Notes: a model not told the origin generated them from the letters alone. 64,000 nt of DNA from Bradyrhizobium sp. NP1 (GCF_030378205.1 NZ_CP127385.1:6488001-6552000); one strand, 5' to 3'; positions 9,052 to 16,904 are shown, numbered from the stretch's first letter. Translations and numbers: made by a program.

Positions 9052-9097
9052 CGCTCATGACGGTCTGGTTGCAGGTTCGAGTCCTGCCGGCCCACCA
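9052..9097 (+). repeat. tRNA-Ile2 3'-half duplicate (att-like direct repeat)
   Basis: 46 bp copy the 3' half of the tRNA at 4301-4347, from the anticodon loop through CCA. There is one substitution (CTCATGA for CTCATAA) and one missing G in the acceptor stem. The 5' half is absent, so this is not a tRNA gene. Such 3'-fragment repeats mark attachment sites of elements integrated at tRNA genes, but no integrase remains between the two copies. Confidence 0.85.
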
Positions 9098-9216
9098 AGG
9101 AAATCAATCATTTAACGAAGGAGCGTTGCGGACTGTTTCGCGGACCGCTTTCAATTTCCACCCTCGTCTCGCATCCTTGCCAAAAATCCATTCTGCACCC
9201 CGAGATCCAACGCCGT

Positions 9217-9408
9217 TCAGCGAGCTCTCGTCGCGCTGGGTCGCCGAGCCGAGGCGTTTGCCGCGTCAACCTGCGAGGCTTGCTCGGCGCGCCGCTCGTA
9301 ATCCTCTGCAAGCATCTTAAGCCGATCCGCGATCGTCTGATCTGTCATGTTTCGGGCAATGCGAAGCAAGCTCCGCGCCGTATTCATATATTCCTCGCTC
9401 AGCATCAT
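9217..9408 (-). CDS. Small conserved-type cytosolic protein, unknown function
   Basis: A 63-residue helical protein beginning MMLSEEYMNTARSLL, with alternating acidic and basic residues through KMLAEDYERRAEQ. It resembles the many short helical proteins of Bradyrhizobium with no known function. An in-frame ATG at 9465 would lie upstream of the predicted transcription start of the palindrome promoter at 9479-9492. I therefore prefer the ATG at 9408, which has CGGAG just before it. Confidence 0.6.
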   Translation of the reverse strand: MMLSEEYMNTARSLLRIARNMTDQTIADRLKMLAEDYERRAEQASQVDAANASARRPSATRAR

Positions 9409-9478
9409 CGGCTCCGCGATCAAATTCCTGCCGCACGGACACAGGCGACAAGTGGTTTCTTCCATGACGGGGCGCCAC

Positions 9479-9492
9479 TAAATTCGCGTTTA
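9479..9492 (-). promoter_or_regulatory. TAAA-N6-TTTA palindrome, promoter of small gene 9217-9408
   Basis: On the minus strand it reads CTAAACGCGAATTTAGTGGC, the full consensus including the GTGGC tail. The -10-like element is weak (ACCACTTG about 23 bases on). Leftmost copy in the window. Confidence 0.65.
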
Positions 9493-9664
9493 GCATCAGA
9501 TCAACGCGGAAGGTCGAACACACTGGATCGTGAGTCGCTGTGATCAGAATAGCTGACGGCGCAGACCATATCTTTTGATGGCTCCAAACAAGGAGACGAC
9601 GCACGGAAAGCTGGTTCACACTTTTCCGGATCATGCTCCAGGCAGGCAAGGAGGATCACGAAAG

Positions 9665-9796
9665 ATGAGCAGCCGCGGTCTCGTAGCCACCTGGATGGCG
9701 GTCTTTACCGTCATAGCGATCGTGCTCGGCAGCCTGAGCTATTCTTCCTCGAACAACCGGCTTCACTACATCCAAATTCCGCCGTTCTGGAGCTGA
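9665..9796 (+). CDS. 43-residue single-pass membrane protein
   Basis: A tiny gene with a strong ribosome site (AAGGAGG, 11 bases before the ATG). The peptide has one hydrophobic helix (TWMAVFTVIAIVLGSL) and a short polar tail ending IQIPPFWS. No family is recognised. The next gene, an exported protein, starts 70 bp downstream and may be cotranscribed. Confidence 0.6.
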   Translation: MSSRGLVATWMAVFTVIAIVLGSLSYSSSNNRLHYIQIPPFWS

Positions 9797-9865
9797 ATGC
9801 GGCAATCTGGTCGAGCCCTGAGCACGGACCATAATTGTTGGCCGGGCGTCAAAGGAGGTCCTTCG

Positions 9866-10198
9866 ATGCGAGCGTCACAGGCATTTTTGACCGCGGCAGC
9901 GATCGTGTTCTCGCTGACGCCGCAATTTGCCGAAGCCGGTCCTTGCAGCAGCGACATCGCGGAGCTGGAGACCGCCATACAGCAGCCCAGCATAGAGCTG
10001 CCGAGCGGACCGGGGCGGCAATCAGTCACCCCTCACCCGACGCCCGAGCTCGCGAGACGACCGGATGAGCGACTGCAGTCGCAATTGTCGGCAACCGTGG
10101 CACGCGCCAAACGACTTGACATGAAAGGCGAGCGCATCGCCTGCTTTGGCGCGCTCAATGCCGCAAGACGCATGTACGTGCTGGTGGATACGGAGTGA
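9866..10198 (+). CDS. Small periplasmic protein, unknown function
   Basis: 110 residues with a clean signal peptide (MRASQAFLTAAAIVFSL, cleavage near AEAGPC) and AAAGGAGG before the ATG at 9866. The mature part carries a Cys in GPCSSDIAELETAI and another in RIACFGALNAARRMY, which could form a disulfide. Short proteins of this layout are frequent in Bradyrhizobium and uncharacterised. It precedes the dps operon by about 200 bp. Confidence 0.7.
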   Translation: MRASQAFLTAAAIVFSLTPQFAEAGPCSSDIAELETAIQQPSIELPSGPGRQSVTPHPTPELARRPDERLQSQLSATVARAKRLDMKGERIACFGALNAARRMYVLVDTE

Positions 10199-10258
10199 AG
10201 CATCGCCCAACGCAAAAGCGGCGCGCCCGGCCCATGCCTTCACCCGCGGCGCGAAGAG

Positions 10259-10272
10259 TAACTTGCTATTTA
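10259..10272 (+). promoter_or_regulatory. TAAC-N6-TTTA palindrome, promoter of dps
   Basis: TAAC-TTGCTA-TTTA, then ATTGCAAG. It lies 122 bp before the dps start. The -10-like element is poor (GGATTTG), so this is one of the weaker copies. Confidence 0.55.
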
Positions 10273-10394
10273 ATTGCAAGCACCGAGATCAGCAAGGATT
10301 TGTAGTCAGCCCGCCGGATGCCGCGCAACCCGGACACTCTCGTGTTGCGCTTTCCGTTGCGAAGCGTCCGACTGGAACCAATGAGGTGACCGAT

Positions 10395-10889
10395 ATGTTG
10401 CAGAAAGCGCCGCTGACGATTCCCACGACCATTCCGGAAGCAGCAGTCCATGAAATCTCGCGGGCGTTGAAGCTGCTTCTCTCTGACGTCTTCGCCCTGT
10501 ACCTCAAGACAAAGAACTTTCACTGGCACATGTCCGGCCCGCATTTCCGCGATTATCATTTGATGCTTGATGATCAAGGCAATCAGATTTTCGCGATGAC
10601 GGATGCCATCGCCGAGCGCGCGCGAAAGCTCGGAGCTACGACCGTCCGTTCGATCGGGCAGATTTCGCGGTCTCAGCGTATCGTCGACAACGACGCCGAC
10701 TACGTCAAGCCGCTGGACATGATCGCTGAACTGCGGGACGACAATGCAGCCCTGACGCAGAACATGCGCGAGGTGCATTCGCTGTGCGACGAGGCCGGCG
10801 ACGTGGCCACCGCAAGCCTGCTCGAGAACTGGATCGACGAATCCGAAGAGCGAACCTGGTTTCTCTTCGAATGCGGCCGACAGGTCTGA
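10395..10889 (+). CDS. dps: Dps-family DNA-binding ferritin
   Basis: A 164-residue Dps/miniferritin that would oxidise and store iron and shield DNA under oxidative or starvation stress. The inter-subunit ferroxidase residues are visible in FHWHMSGPHFRDYHLMLDDQ, followed by DAIAERARKLG and a second helix pair ending LENWIDESEERTWFLFE. GAGGTG precedes the ATG. Two further genes follow on the same strand at 10939 and 11302, likely one transcript from the palindrome promoter at 10259. Confidence 0.9.
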   Translation: MLQKAPLTIPTTIPEAAVHEISRALKLLLSDVFALYLKTKNFHWHMSGPHFRDYHLMLDDQGNQIFAMTDAIAERARKLGATTVRSIGQISRSQRIVDNDADYVKPLDMIAELRDDNAALTQNMREVHSLCDEAGDVATASLLENWIDESEERTWFLFECGRQV

Positions 10890-10938
10890 ACCGAGGCTGC
10901 GACGGAGCCACCTGCCCGCCAGAAAAAAGGAGACGCCA

Positions 10939-11142
10939 ATGACTGCCAGGAGCGCCCGGTCGGCCAGCAGACCTCTGGCCAACGATCGCGCAAAAGCTCG
11001 CTCCAGGAAGCCGAGAGCGGAAAGCAGGGAATGGAAGCTTGCCGATGAGCTGCTCGATGAAGCCCTCAGGCACACCTTTCCCGCCAGCGATGCGCTATCG
11101 ATCGTCCAGAATGTCCGGGGTCCATCCCGGCGCAAGGCTTGA
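10939..11142 (+). CDS. Small basic protein with LDEALRHTFPASDALS tail
   Basis: 67 residues preceded by AAAAGGAG. The N-terminal half is very basic (Arg/Lys/Ser rich). The C-terminal half carries a motif of the form DEALxxTFPASDxxS, which I know from short uncharacterised stress-linked proteins of alphaproteobacteria. It lies 50 bp after dps. The basic half suggests nucleic-acid contact, but that is a guess. Confidence 0.65.
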   Translation: MTARSARSASRPLANDRAKARSRKPRAESREWKLADELLDEALRHTFPASDALSIVQNVRGPSRRKA

Positions 11143-11301
11143 CGCCGGGAACGTCATCACCGTCCATTCCGCGAGGCTTGACGCGACGCAATCCCGGCCT
11201 TTTCGGCAGGATAGGCTCCCTGCTTCCGCCATCATGTGGCGACGGCCTTGCGCGCCATTGGCTTGATGGCCTTCAATCTACGGCGCAAAGGAGGACGGCT
11301 C

Positions 11302-12234
11302 ATGAAGATCGGAATAATTGGAGCGGGTGCGGTCGGCGCCGCATGTGCAATGGCGACCGTGATGAGGGGTTGCGCCGGCGAACTGGTGATCGTGAACCGG
11401 AGCCGCGATAAGGCAAAGGGGATGGCCACCGACATGGGCTACGGAGCTCCCCTGTCATCGACCACCGGGGTGACGGATGGCGACTATTCGGACCTCGCCG
11501 GCGCTGCGCTCGTGATGATCACGGTCGGCGTCAACGAGAAAACGGGTGGCGCAACGGATCGAAAGGATCCGCTGGGACGCTTGCGCCTCCTCGACAAGAA
11601 TGCCGAGGTTTACCGCGAGGTGATTCCGCTGATAAGCGCGGCGGCGCCGGATGCCGTGCTGCTTGTCGTCACCGACCCGCCGGACCCGCTCGCCTATTTG
11701 ACGCGCGAACTCGCCGGACATGATCGTGTTCTCAGCACCGGCACACTGCTCGACAGTCTTCGCTTTCGGCTGCATCTGGCGCGAAAGCTCAAGGTCGCTC
11801 CCGCGGACATGGAAGCACAGGTCCTCGGCGAGCATGGAACATCCCAGATCTTCCACTGGTCGGCTGCCCGCGTGGCGAGTCTCCCGATCGCGGATGCGCT
11901 CGAGCAATCGGGCCTTCACGATGACGACTTTCGCACGGAGATCGAGAGCGACGTACGCTATGCAAATATAACTATCATCGAGGGTATCGGCGCCAGCCAA
12001 TACGGAATTGGAATGGTTTGCGCGCGGATCGCCGAAATCGTGCTGCGTGACGAGCGCGCCGTGGTGCCGATCGGGGTGTACAATTCAAACCTTCGCGTAA
12101 CGCTTTCGCTGCCGAGCGTCGTCGGTCGGAATGGCTGCCTCCAGGTGCTGAACCCTCCGCTCTCGAACGACGAGCGTATTGGTCTCGAAAAATGCGTCGA
12201 AACATTGCGCAAAGCCCAGGAACGAATTCGCTGA
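11302..12234 (+). CDS. Lactate/malate dehydrogenase family protein
   Basis: A 310-residue NAD-dependent 2-hydroxyacid dehydrogenase of the LDH/MDH fold: Rossmann motif GIIGAGAVGAACA, then SRDKAKGMATDMGY, VVTDPPDPLAYL, and STGTLLDSLRFRLHLARK with the substrate arginine and catalytic aspartate. The active-site histidine motif reads GEHGTSQ rather than the usual GEHGDS. AAAGGAGG precedes the ATG. Being in the dps transcript suggests a role in redox balance during stress. Lactate is likelier than malate from the LDSLRF form, but this is not settled. Confidence 0.82.
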   Translation: MKIGIIGAGAVGAACAMATVMRGCAGELVIVNRSRDKAKGMATDMGYGAPLSSTTGVTDGDYSDLAGAALVMITVGVNEKTGGATDRKDPLGRLRLLDKNAEVYREVIPLISAAAPDAVLLVVTDPPDPLAYLTRELAGHDRVLSTGTLLDSLRFRLHLARKLKVAPADMEAQVLGEHGTSQIFHWSAARVASLPIADALEQSGLHDDDFRTEIESDVRYANITIIEGIGASQYGIGMVCARIAEIVLRDERAVVPIGVYNSNLRVTLSLPSVVGRNGCLQVLNPPLSNDERIGLEKCVETLRKAQERIR

Positions 12235-12266
12235 CCACGCCATGTGCCGCGAAACGCGACCTGCGA

Positions 12267-12292
12267 AGGCCGCATCGTTGCCGATGCGGCCT
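12267..12292. terminator. Hairpin after the dps-LDH operon
   Basis: AGGCCGCATCG pairs perfectly with CGATGCGGCCT around a four-base loop. It lies between convergent genes ending at 12234 and 12327, so it probably serves both. Confidence 0.65.
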
Positions 12293-12326
12293 GATCTGTC
12301 GCCTGCACTGATGTCTTCGTGCCGTC

Positions 12327-12632
12327 TCAGTTGCACTCGTGCCGGCGCCCGTCACGCCCAACGAACGTACCCGAAGCCGGATCGTAGGAGCGATACCGGA
12401 CGCAAGAAGCGCTTGTGCCGCTGTCGATGGACGGGCCGCCGCTGCCGAACAGCAGCGGCGTCATGGCGTCCAGGCCCGCCGCGGGCGTGGGCCGGCCGCC
12501 GTTCAGGACATCGTTGTTGGGATAGGAAAATGCGAACGCGCCCGGCTCCTGGATAGCCGCCTGCGCGAATACCGGCGTCGCCGATATCAGCGACAGAACG
12601 GCTACAGCGCCGAGGATCTTGAATCTGGTCAT
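12327..12632 (-). CDS. Exported BA14K-like small protein
   Basis: 101 residues with a signal peptide (cleavage near VFAQAAI). The C-terminus VRYRSYDPASGTFVGRDGRR followed by HECN is the BA14K-type ending (RYRSYDPxSGTY-GRDGRRHxC) seen in rhizobial and Brucella surface-associated proteins. The middle part is Gly/Pro-rich. Role unknown; lectin-like activity has been reported for the Brucella relative. Two tandem palindrome sites lie upstream. Confidence 0.75.
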   Translation of the reverse strand: MTRFKILGAVAVLSLISATPVFAQAAIQEPGAFAFSYPNNDVLNGGRPTPAAGLDAMTPLLFGSGGPSIDSGTSASCVRYRSYDPASGTFVGRDGRRHECN

Positions 12633-12741
12633 GGTCTTTGGTCTCCGTGCATCGATAGGAGGCGAGAATTTTTCGCCATTTCCTGGCCCCGAAATTCAGG
12701 GCGTCACCACGGAGTTAAGCCGGAGCGCTGCACGTCCCCAC

Positions 12742-12775
12742 TAAATTGGCCTTCAAGAGACTAAATTGATTTTCA
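12742..12775 (-). promoter_or_regulatory. Tandem palindromes (two TGAA-N6-TTTA), promoter of BA14K-like gene
   Basis: Minus strand: distal TGAA-AATCAA-TTTA (12762-12775) and proximal TGAA-GGCCAA-TTTA-GTGGGG (12742-12755), exactly 20 bp apart. CTTAACT (12713-12719) follows the proximal site by 22 bp. Confidence 0.8.
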
Positions 12776-12815
12776 GCCGGCGGCTTACACGGCAAGACAC
12801 ATATCATCAAAACGA

Positions 12816-12850
12816 ATTGAGGCGGCCTTGCGTTTGCCGGCCGCCTCAAT
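12816..12850 (-). terminator. Hairpin downstream of the exported gene 12884-13132
   Basis: ATTGAGGCGGCC pairs with GGCCGCCTCAAT, a 12-bp perfect stem 34 bp past the stop codon on the minus strand. Confidence 0.65.
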
Positions 12851-12883
12851 GTCCATGCGCTCACCGACGGGCGAGCGGCGTTC

Positions 12884-13132
12884 TTAGCGATAGTGCGTCA
12901 CGTGACGATGTCGCCGATGATGCTCCATCGAAGCGTAGCCGTTCTGCCAGTTGTTTCGACGGTAACTGCCATCGGTATAGGGATTGCCGGGACCCAGGTT
13001 CTGGCAATTTGCGTTCGGGTAGAACTGCGCGCAGTAGCCGGGGTCTTCGATAACGGCTTGCGCGAATGCGGGAGTTGCGGAAGCGGCCGCGACAAGAGTA
13101 GCGGCGCCGATCAATAGGAATTTCATCTTCAT
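12884..13132 (-). CDS. Exported small protein, distant paralogue of 12327-12632
   Basis: 82 residues with a signal peptide (MKMKFLLIGAATLVAAA, cleavage near AFAQAVI). The mature N-terminus AVIEDPGYCAQFYPNANC echoes AAIQEPGAFAFSYPNND of the neighbour, so the two probably share an origin. The tail is His/Arg rich (HHRRHRHVTHYR) and may bind metal. AGGAGATGAAG precedes the start. The palindrome at 13208 lies 76 bp upstream but points to the divergent gene. Confidence 0.7.
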   Translation of the reverse strand: MKMKFLLIGAATLVAAASATPAFAQAVIEDPGYCAQFYPNANCQNLGPGNPYTDGSYRRNNWQNGYASMEHHRRHRHVTHYR

Positions 13133-13207
13133 CTCCTGAGTCGTGTCGAGGCCCCAAAATGGGAACGCGCCTCGTCTCCGGCAACCCGTCGTTTCGATTG
13201 GCTACCC

Positions 13208-13221
13208 TAAAATCCAATTTA
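13208..13221 (+). promoter_or_regulatory. TAAA-N6-TTTA palindrome between divergent exported genes
   Basis: TAAA-ATCCAA-TTTA-ATGGCG followed after 22 bp by CTTACGT (13244-13250). It is oriented toward the gene at 13292 and could also affect the divergent gene at 13132. Confidence 0.8.
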
Positions 13222-13291
13222 ATGGCGCCGGCGCGCGGACAGGCTTACGTCACCCACGCAAACGCTTTTCGTCCAATAATGGAGCCTCGTC

Positions 13292-13543
13292 ATGCCCAAG
13301 ATCTCCGCAAAACTTGCGCTCGCTCTGCTCGTCTTCATGGCGGCGCCAGCCGCTTCATATGCAAGGACCGCGGGTGCCGTGGGCTCGGGAAATGTGCCCA
13401 TCAGCGGAATTGCGCCGGGGCCTGCCAACGCCGGCGGGATGAACAATGTGATGGCCGATCCGAGCGGCATCGGCAACGCCGGCAGGGTCGCTCCGCTGCC
13501 GCCGCCGCGTATTTCCGCCCCGGTCGTTCCGCGGTTCAAGTGA
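13292..13543 (+). CDS. Small secreted Gly/Pro-rich protein
   Basis: 83 residues: signal peptide (KLALALLVFMAAPAAS, cleavage near SYARTAG), then a low-complexity Gly/Ala/Pro/Asn tail ending APVVPRFK, without cysteines. No family is recognised. It sits directly under a strong palindrome promoter, about 36 bp after the predicted transcription start. Confidence 0.65.
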   Translation: MPKISAKLALALLVFMAAPAASYARTAGAVGSGNVPISGIAPGPANAGGMNNVMADPSGIGNAGRVAPLPPPRISAPVVPRFK

Positions 13544-13649
13544 GCAAAGATCTTCGGGCGCGAAGCTTTCCAAGTGGCCAGCCGGCACGGAGTTGAGCTC
13601 GCGTCTGTTCGACCGCAGATAGCTCAGATCGTCATGAGGATATGCAGAG

Positions 13650-14117
13650 ATGCAGCAGCACGCTACGATCACGGAAGACGCTTTCACAGGCGAGGCCAGG
13701 GCGCGATCATCCGCTAGGCGCCGTAGACGCCCATTGCACAGGATGCTGGTGTCGTTTTCGGCCGCCTATTTCGTCGGCGCATTCGTCACCGATCTTGCCT
13801 ATTGGCAGACGCCCGATGTGGTCTGGGAGAGGTTCTCGATCTGGCTGATCACTGCGGGCCTGATCTTCGCCGGCCTTGCCACCGTCGCTTATGTGATCGA
13901 CCTCGCAGCCGCCAGACGGATCGATCGGCCGGCCTGGCCTCGCGTGATCGGTTACGCTCTCGCGAGCGCGCTCGCACTGACAAATGCCCTTGTTCACAGC
14001 CGCGACGGTTACACCGCAGTGGTACCGACCGGCCTGATGCTGTCCGGTCTCGTCGTCTTCGTTCTCCTGTTGACGGCCTGGGTGGCTCGCTCCCTGTCGA
14101 ATCGTGTTGGAGGATGA
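13650..14117 (+). CDS. DUF2231-like four-helix membrane protein
   Basis: 155 residues with about four hydrophobic helices. The opening LVSFSAAYFVGAFVTDLAYW and FSIWLITAGLIFAGLATVAYVIDL match the DUF2231 pattern, an uncharacterised family often beside cytochromes or PQQ/sorbosone dehydrogenases. The first ~30 residues are basic and cytosolic. Its stop overlaps or abuts the start of the next gene (ATGA), so the two are coupled. Confidence 0.75.
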   Translation: MQQHATITEDAFTGEARARSSARRRRRPLHRMLVSFSAAYFVGAFVTDLAYWQTPDVVWERFSIWLITAGLIFAGLATVAYVIDLAAARRIDRPAWPRVIGYALASALALTNALVHSRDGYTAVVPTGLMLSGLVVFVLLLTAWVARSLSNRVGG

Positions 14118-14119
14118 AT

Positions 14120-15484
14120 ATGATGCGAGCTCTCGAAATTGCACATTCGGTAAAGCGGCGGCGTCTGGCCCTTCTGCTTGTCGCGGTCGCGGGGTTGGGA
14201 CTGGCTGGCTGCAATTATGAAGGCGGCGACCCGAGGACGGAGATCGGCGCCAACCCTGAGCTGCCCGCGCTGCAGCAATATCTGTTGCCGCCGATCCGGA
14301 TCGCGAAAGTCGCCGCTTGGGGAAAGGAAACTCCGACGGTGGCGCCGGGATTGCAGGTCCATGCAATGGCGACTGGCCTTGAGCATCCGCGGTCCCTCTA
14401 CGTTCTCCCGAACGGAGACGTATTGGTCGTCGAGGCCAATGGTCCGAAAGCGCCGATTTACCGGCCCAAGGACATCATCACCGGCTGGGTACAGTGGTTC
14501 GCCGGCGCCAAGGCAAAGGACGCAAACCGCATCACGCTGCTGCGCGACACCAATGGCGACGGCGTCCCTGAGCTGAGAACGGTGTTTCTCGACCACCTCA
14601 ATTCGCCGTTTGGGGTGGCGCTGGTCGGCAATGATCTTTACGTCGCCAACACCGACGCCATCATCCGCTATCCCTATCGGGAGGGCCAGACCAGCATTAC
14701 CGCCCCCGGCACCAAGCTTACCGATCTTCCTGGCGGCCCGATCGATCACCACTGGACGAAAACTTTGTTGGCGAGTCCGGACGGCTCCAAGCTCTATGTC
14801 GGCGTCGGATCAAACAGCAATATCGGCGAAAACGGAATCGGGGCCGAATACGAGCGTGCTGCGATTTGGGAGGTCGACCGGGCATCCGGTGCGCATCGCA
14901 TCTTCGCCAGCGGCGTACGCAATCCGACCGGCCTGCAGTGGGAGCCTGAGACCGGCAAGCTCTGGGCCATCGCCAACGAACGCGACGAGATCGGGCCCGA
15001 CCTGGTTCCGGATTATTTGACCTCGGTGCAGGACGGCGGCTTCTACGGTTGGCCCTACAGCTACTTCGGCCGGCATCTGGACCCGAGGATCATGCCGCAG
15101 CGGCCCGACCTGGTGGCGAGAGCGATCACGCCGGATTATGCCTTGAGCTCCCACGTGGCACCCCTGGGACTGGCGATGTACACGGGCGCCGACCTTCCCG
15201 CGAGCTACCGGGGCGGTGCCTTCGTAGGCGAACACGGAAGCTGGGACCGAACGCCGCTCAACGGCTACAAGGTGGTGTTCGTGCCGTTCAGCGGCGGAAA
15301 GCCCAGCGGCCCCGCGCAGGATGTCGTCACGGGCTTCCTCGATGCAAACAATCACGCCCGTGGAAGGCCGGTCGGGCTGGCCGTCGATCGGGCTGGCGGT
15401 CTCCTGATCGCCGACGATGTCGGCAACACGGTCTGGCGCGTGTCGTCCGCCAAGCCGGGTACTACGCCAAGGCCGGCGAGCTAG
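14120..15484 (+). CDS. Sorbosone-dehydrogenase-like beta-propeller lipoprotein
   Basis: 454 residues beginning with a lipoprotein signal (LALLLVAVAGLGLAGC). The body is a six-bladed propeller of the PQQ-dependent sugar/sorbosone dehydrogenase type: GLEHPRSLYVLPNGDVLVVE, TLLRDTNGDGVPEL, LNSPFGVALVGNDLYVAN, ASGVRNPTGLQW and GAFVGEHGSWDR are the usual blade signatures. It would oxidise sugars or aldehydes at the outer face of the periplasm. ATG 14120 is chosen for its spacing from GGAGG; ATG 14114 overlaps the preceding stop. PQQ binding is inferred from the family. Confidence 0.85.
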   Translation: MMRALEIAHSVKRRRLALLLVAVAGLGLAGCNYEGGDPRTEIGANPELPALQQYLLPPIRIAKVAAWGKETPTVAPGLQVHAMATGLEHPRSLYVLPNGDVLVVEANGPKAPIYRPKDIITGWVQWFAGAKAKDANRITLLRDTNGDGVPELRTVFLDHLNSPFGVALVGNDLYVANTDAIIRYPYREGQTSITAPGTKLTDLPGGPIDHHWTKTLLASPDGSKLYVGVGSNSNIGENGIGAEYERAAIWEVDRASGAHRIFASGVRNPTGLQWEPETGKLWAIANERDEIGPDLVPDYLTSVQDGGFYGWPYSYFGRHLDPRIMPQRPDLVARAITPDYALSSHVAPLGLAMYTGADLPASYRGGAFVGEHGSWDRTPLNGYKVVFVPFSGGKPSGPAQDVVTGFLDANNHARGRPVGLAVDRAGGLLIADDVGNTVWRVSSAKPGTTPRPAS

Positions 15485-15510
15485 CAGGTCTGCGGCAAAC
15501 CAAAAACGAG

Positions 15511-15547
15511 CGTCGCCGCCTGACGAGAGAACCGTCAGGCGGCGACG
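15511..15547. terminator. Strong bidirectional hairpin
   Basis: CGTCGCCGCCTGACG pairs perfectly (15 bp) with CGTCAGGCGGCGACG around a seven-base loop. It lies between convergent genes ending at 15484 and 15573. AAAAA just to the left gives a T run on the minus strand. Confidence 0.8.
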
Positions 15548-15572
15548 CCATTTCACGCAGTCGATGTTCAGA

Positions 15573-16406
15573 TCAGTCGTGACTGACAGCCATCGCATCA
15601 CGTCGCAGTGGTGCATGCGAGACGCGGCCAGGATGCGTGAACACCTCGAATCCGTCCGCACGCGCGATCGCGGCCAGCGTGATGCCTGCGGCATCCGCCA
15701 TGCGAACAGCGAGCGCGGTCGGTGCCGATACCGACACGATCACGGGCACGCCGATCACAGCGCTTTTCTGCACCATCTCCACCGAGACGCGGCTGGTGAG
15801 AAGTATCATGCCATCGCCCGCCGCGATGGACGCTCGCGCCACCGCACCGGACAGCTTGTCGAGCGCGTTGTGGCGACCAACGTCCTCGCGCAAGGCAGCG
15901 ATACCACTCGTGAGATTCCAGAAGGCCGCAGCGTGAACCGCGCGCGTCTCGATGTTAAGCGTTTGGCGCGACGGCAGGCTCTCCATGGCAGCCATGATCT
16001 GCTGCGGCGTGAACTGCCGGCTGCGCCCGACGATAGCCGCAGGACGCATCGCTTCCGCGATTGACTCGATGCCGCACAACCCGCACCCGGTCGGCCCCGC
16101 CATGCGCCGCCGTCGCTCCTGCAGGCGATCGCCTCTCGGTTTTCGGAGCCACATCCGCAGCTCAACACCGTCATCGAGACGGATAACGTCCAGCGAATCG
16201 ATATCAGAAGAAGAGGTGATGACGCCTTCACTCAGGCTGAAGCCGACGGCGAAATCCTCCAGATCCCGCGGCGTCGCCATCATGACGGCATAGGTCCCGC
16301 CATTATACGTAAGGGCGACCGCGGTCTCTTCTGGAACCGAGCGACTGCCCAGGCTCGAACTGCCTTCACGCCAAACCTCGCGATCGACGACTCGGGCCGC
16401 TTCCAT
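15573..16406 (-). CDS. fdhD: FdhD, sulfur carrier for formate dehydrogenase maturation
   Basis: 277 residues of the FdhD family, which passes sulfur from a cysteine desulfurase to the molybdenum cofactor of formate dehydrogenases. Family motifs: EETAVALTYNGGTYAVMMATP at the start, GPTGCGLCG with the essential CxxC, the GRHNALDKL segment, and LLTSRVSVEMVQKSAVIGVP. The frame is open to 16529, but that part overlaps the palindrome promoter, so the ATG at 16406 is preferred. The likely client is the molybdoenzyme at 18792-21095. Confidence 0.9.
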   Translation of the reverse strand: MEAARVVDREVWREGSSSLGSRSVPEETAVALTYNGGTYAVMMATPRDLEDFAVGFSLSEGVITSSSDIDSLDVIRLDDGVELRMWLRKPRGDRLQERRRRMAGPTGCGLCGIESIAEAMRPAAIVGRSRQFTPQQIMAAMESLPSRQTLNIETRAVHAAAFWNLTSGIAALREDVGRHNALDKLSGAVARASIAAGDGMILLTSRVSVEMVQKSAVIGVPVIVSVSAPTALAVRMADAAGITLAAIARADGFEVFTHPGRVSHAPLRRDAMAVSHD

Positions 16407-16505
16407 CACGCGATGCTCCGTTCCGTTCTCTGCGCTGCGGTCCGCGATTGACCCAGCCAGACAGCGGCAGGAACTACAGATCACGATCTGACGTCGCTTC
16501 TCAAT

Positions 16506-16519
16506 TAAAATTGAGTTTA
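16506..16519 (-). promoter_or_regulatory. TAAA-N6-TTTA palindrome, promoter of fdhD
   Basis: On the minus strand TAAA-CTCAAT-TTTA. The -10-like element is weak (GATCTG, ~24 bp on). It forms a divergent pair with the site at 16586. Confidence 0.6.
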
Positions 16520-16585
16520 GCCGGCGCACTCCTGGCGAACCGTCCCCTGTTCAGCGAACCTCGCTGATCGCTCCGGCAACGTCTC

Positions 16586-16599
16586 TAAACCAATATTTA
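16586..16599 (+). promoter_or_regulatory. TAAA-N6-TTTA palindrome driving small ORF 16729
   Basis: TAAA-CCAATA-TTTA-ATGGCG, then CCTAGCT (16622-16628) after exactly 22 bp. A textbook copy, although only a small ORF follows. Confidence 0.8.
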
Positions 16600-16728
16600 A
16601 TGGCGCCAACAGCTGCCTGCGCCTAGCTTGTGTTGAGCAGCCACGCCTGTCCCCCGAGGCGATATCATGCGGCTGTCGAGTGGACGGCGCACGCCGCGCC
16701 TCATGTCCCTCCTCCCCTGGAGGCAGGC

Positions 16729-16893
16729 ATGCGCCGTCCGATTTCTTGTCAGAGATCGCGGCGGCTTCCATTGCTTCGACAAGAGCCGGACCATCTTCGA
16801 ATTGTCATCACCGAAGCACAGACGATCATCAGGCGTCGTGGCCATTGCTCGCGCGAGCCGTTGTGCACCCCGCCGTTCGATCAGCATGATTGA
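16729..16893 (+). CDS. Putative 54-residue protein under a palindrome promoter
   Basis: ATG 16729 has GGAGG eight bases upstream and follows the well-formed promoter at 16586 by 130 bp. The peptide is basic, with a short helical-looking centre (RIVITEAQTIIRRR) and three cysteines, and has no recognised family. It may be real or may be the 5' part of a longer transcript that includes the glycine-rich gene. No other gene is visible in this stretch. Confidence 0.4.
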   Translation: MRRPISCQRSRRLPLLRQEPDHLRIVITEAQTIIRRRGHCSREPLCTPPFDQHD

Positions 16894-16904
16894 ATGCGAA
16901 TTTA
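16891..16904 (+). promoter_or_regulatory. TGAA-N6-TTTA palindrome, promoter of glycine-rich gene
   Basis: TGAA-TGCGAA-TTTA-ATAGGG followed after 22 bp by CCCATCT (16927-16933). It overlaps the stop codon of the small ORF ending at 16893. Confidence 0.75.

Noticed and set aside
9052..9097. Second tRNA-Ile gene
   Set aside because: Only the 3' half is present, so no cloverleaf can form.
11263..11276. TTGA-N6-TCAA (FNR/FixK-like box) before the LDH gene
   Set aside because: It lies only 26 bp before the ATG and overlaps the leader region, so it cannot be a normal activator site, and it fits only the loose consensus.
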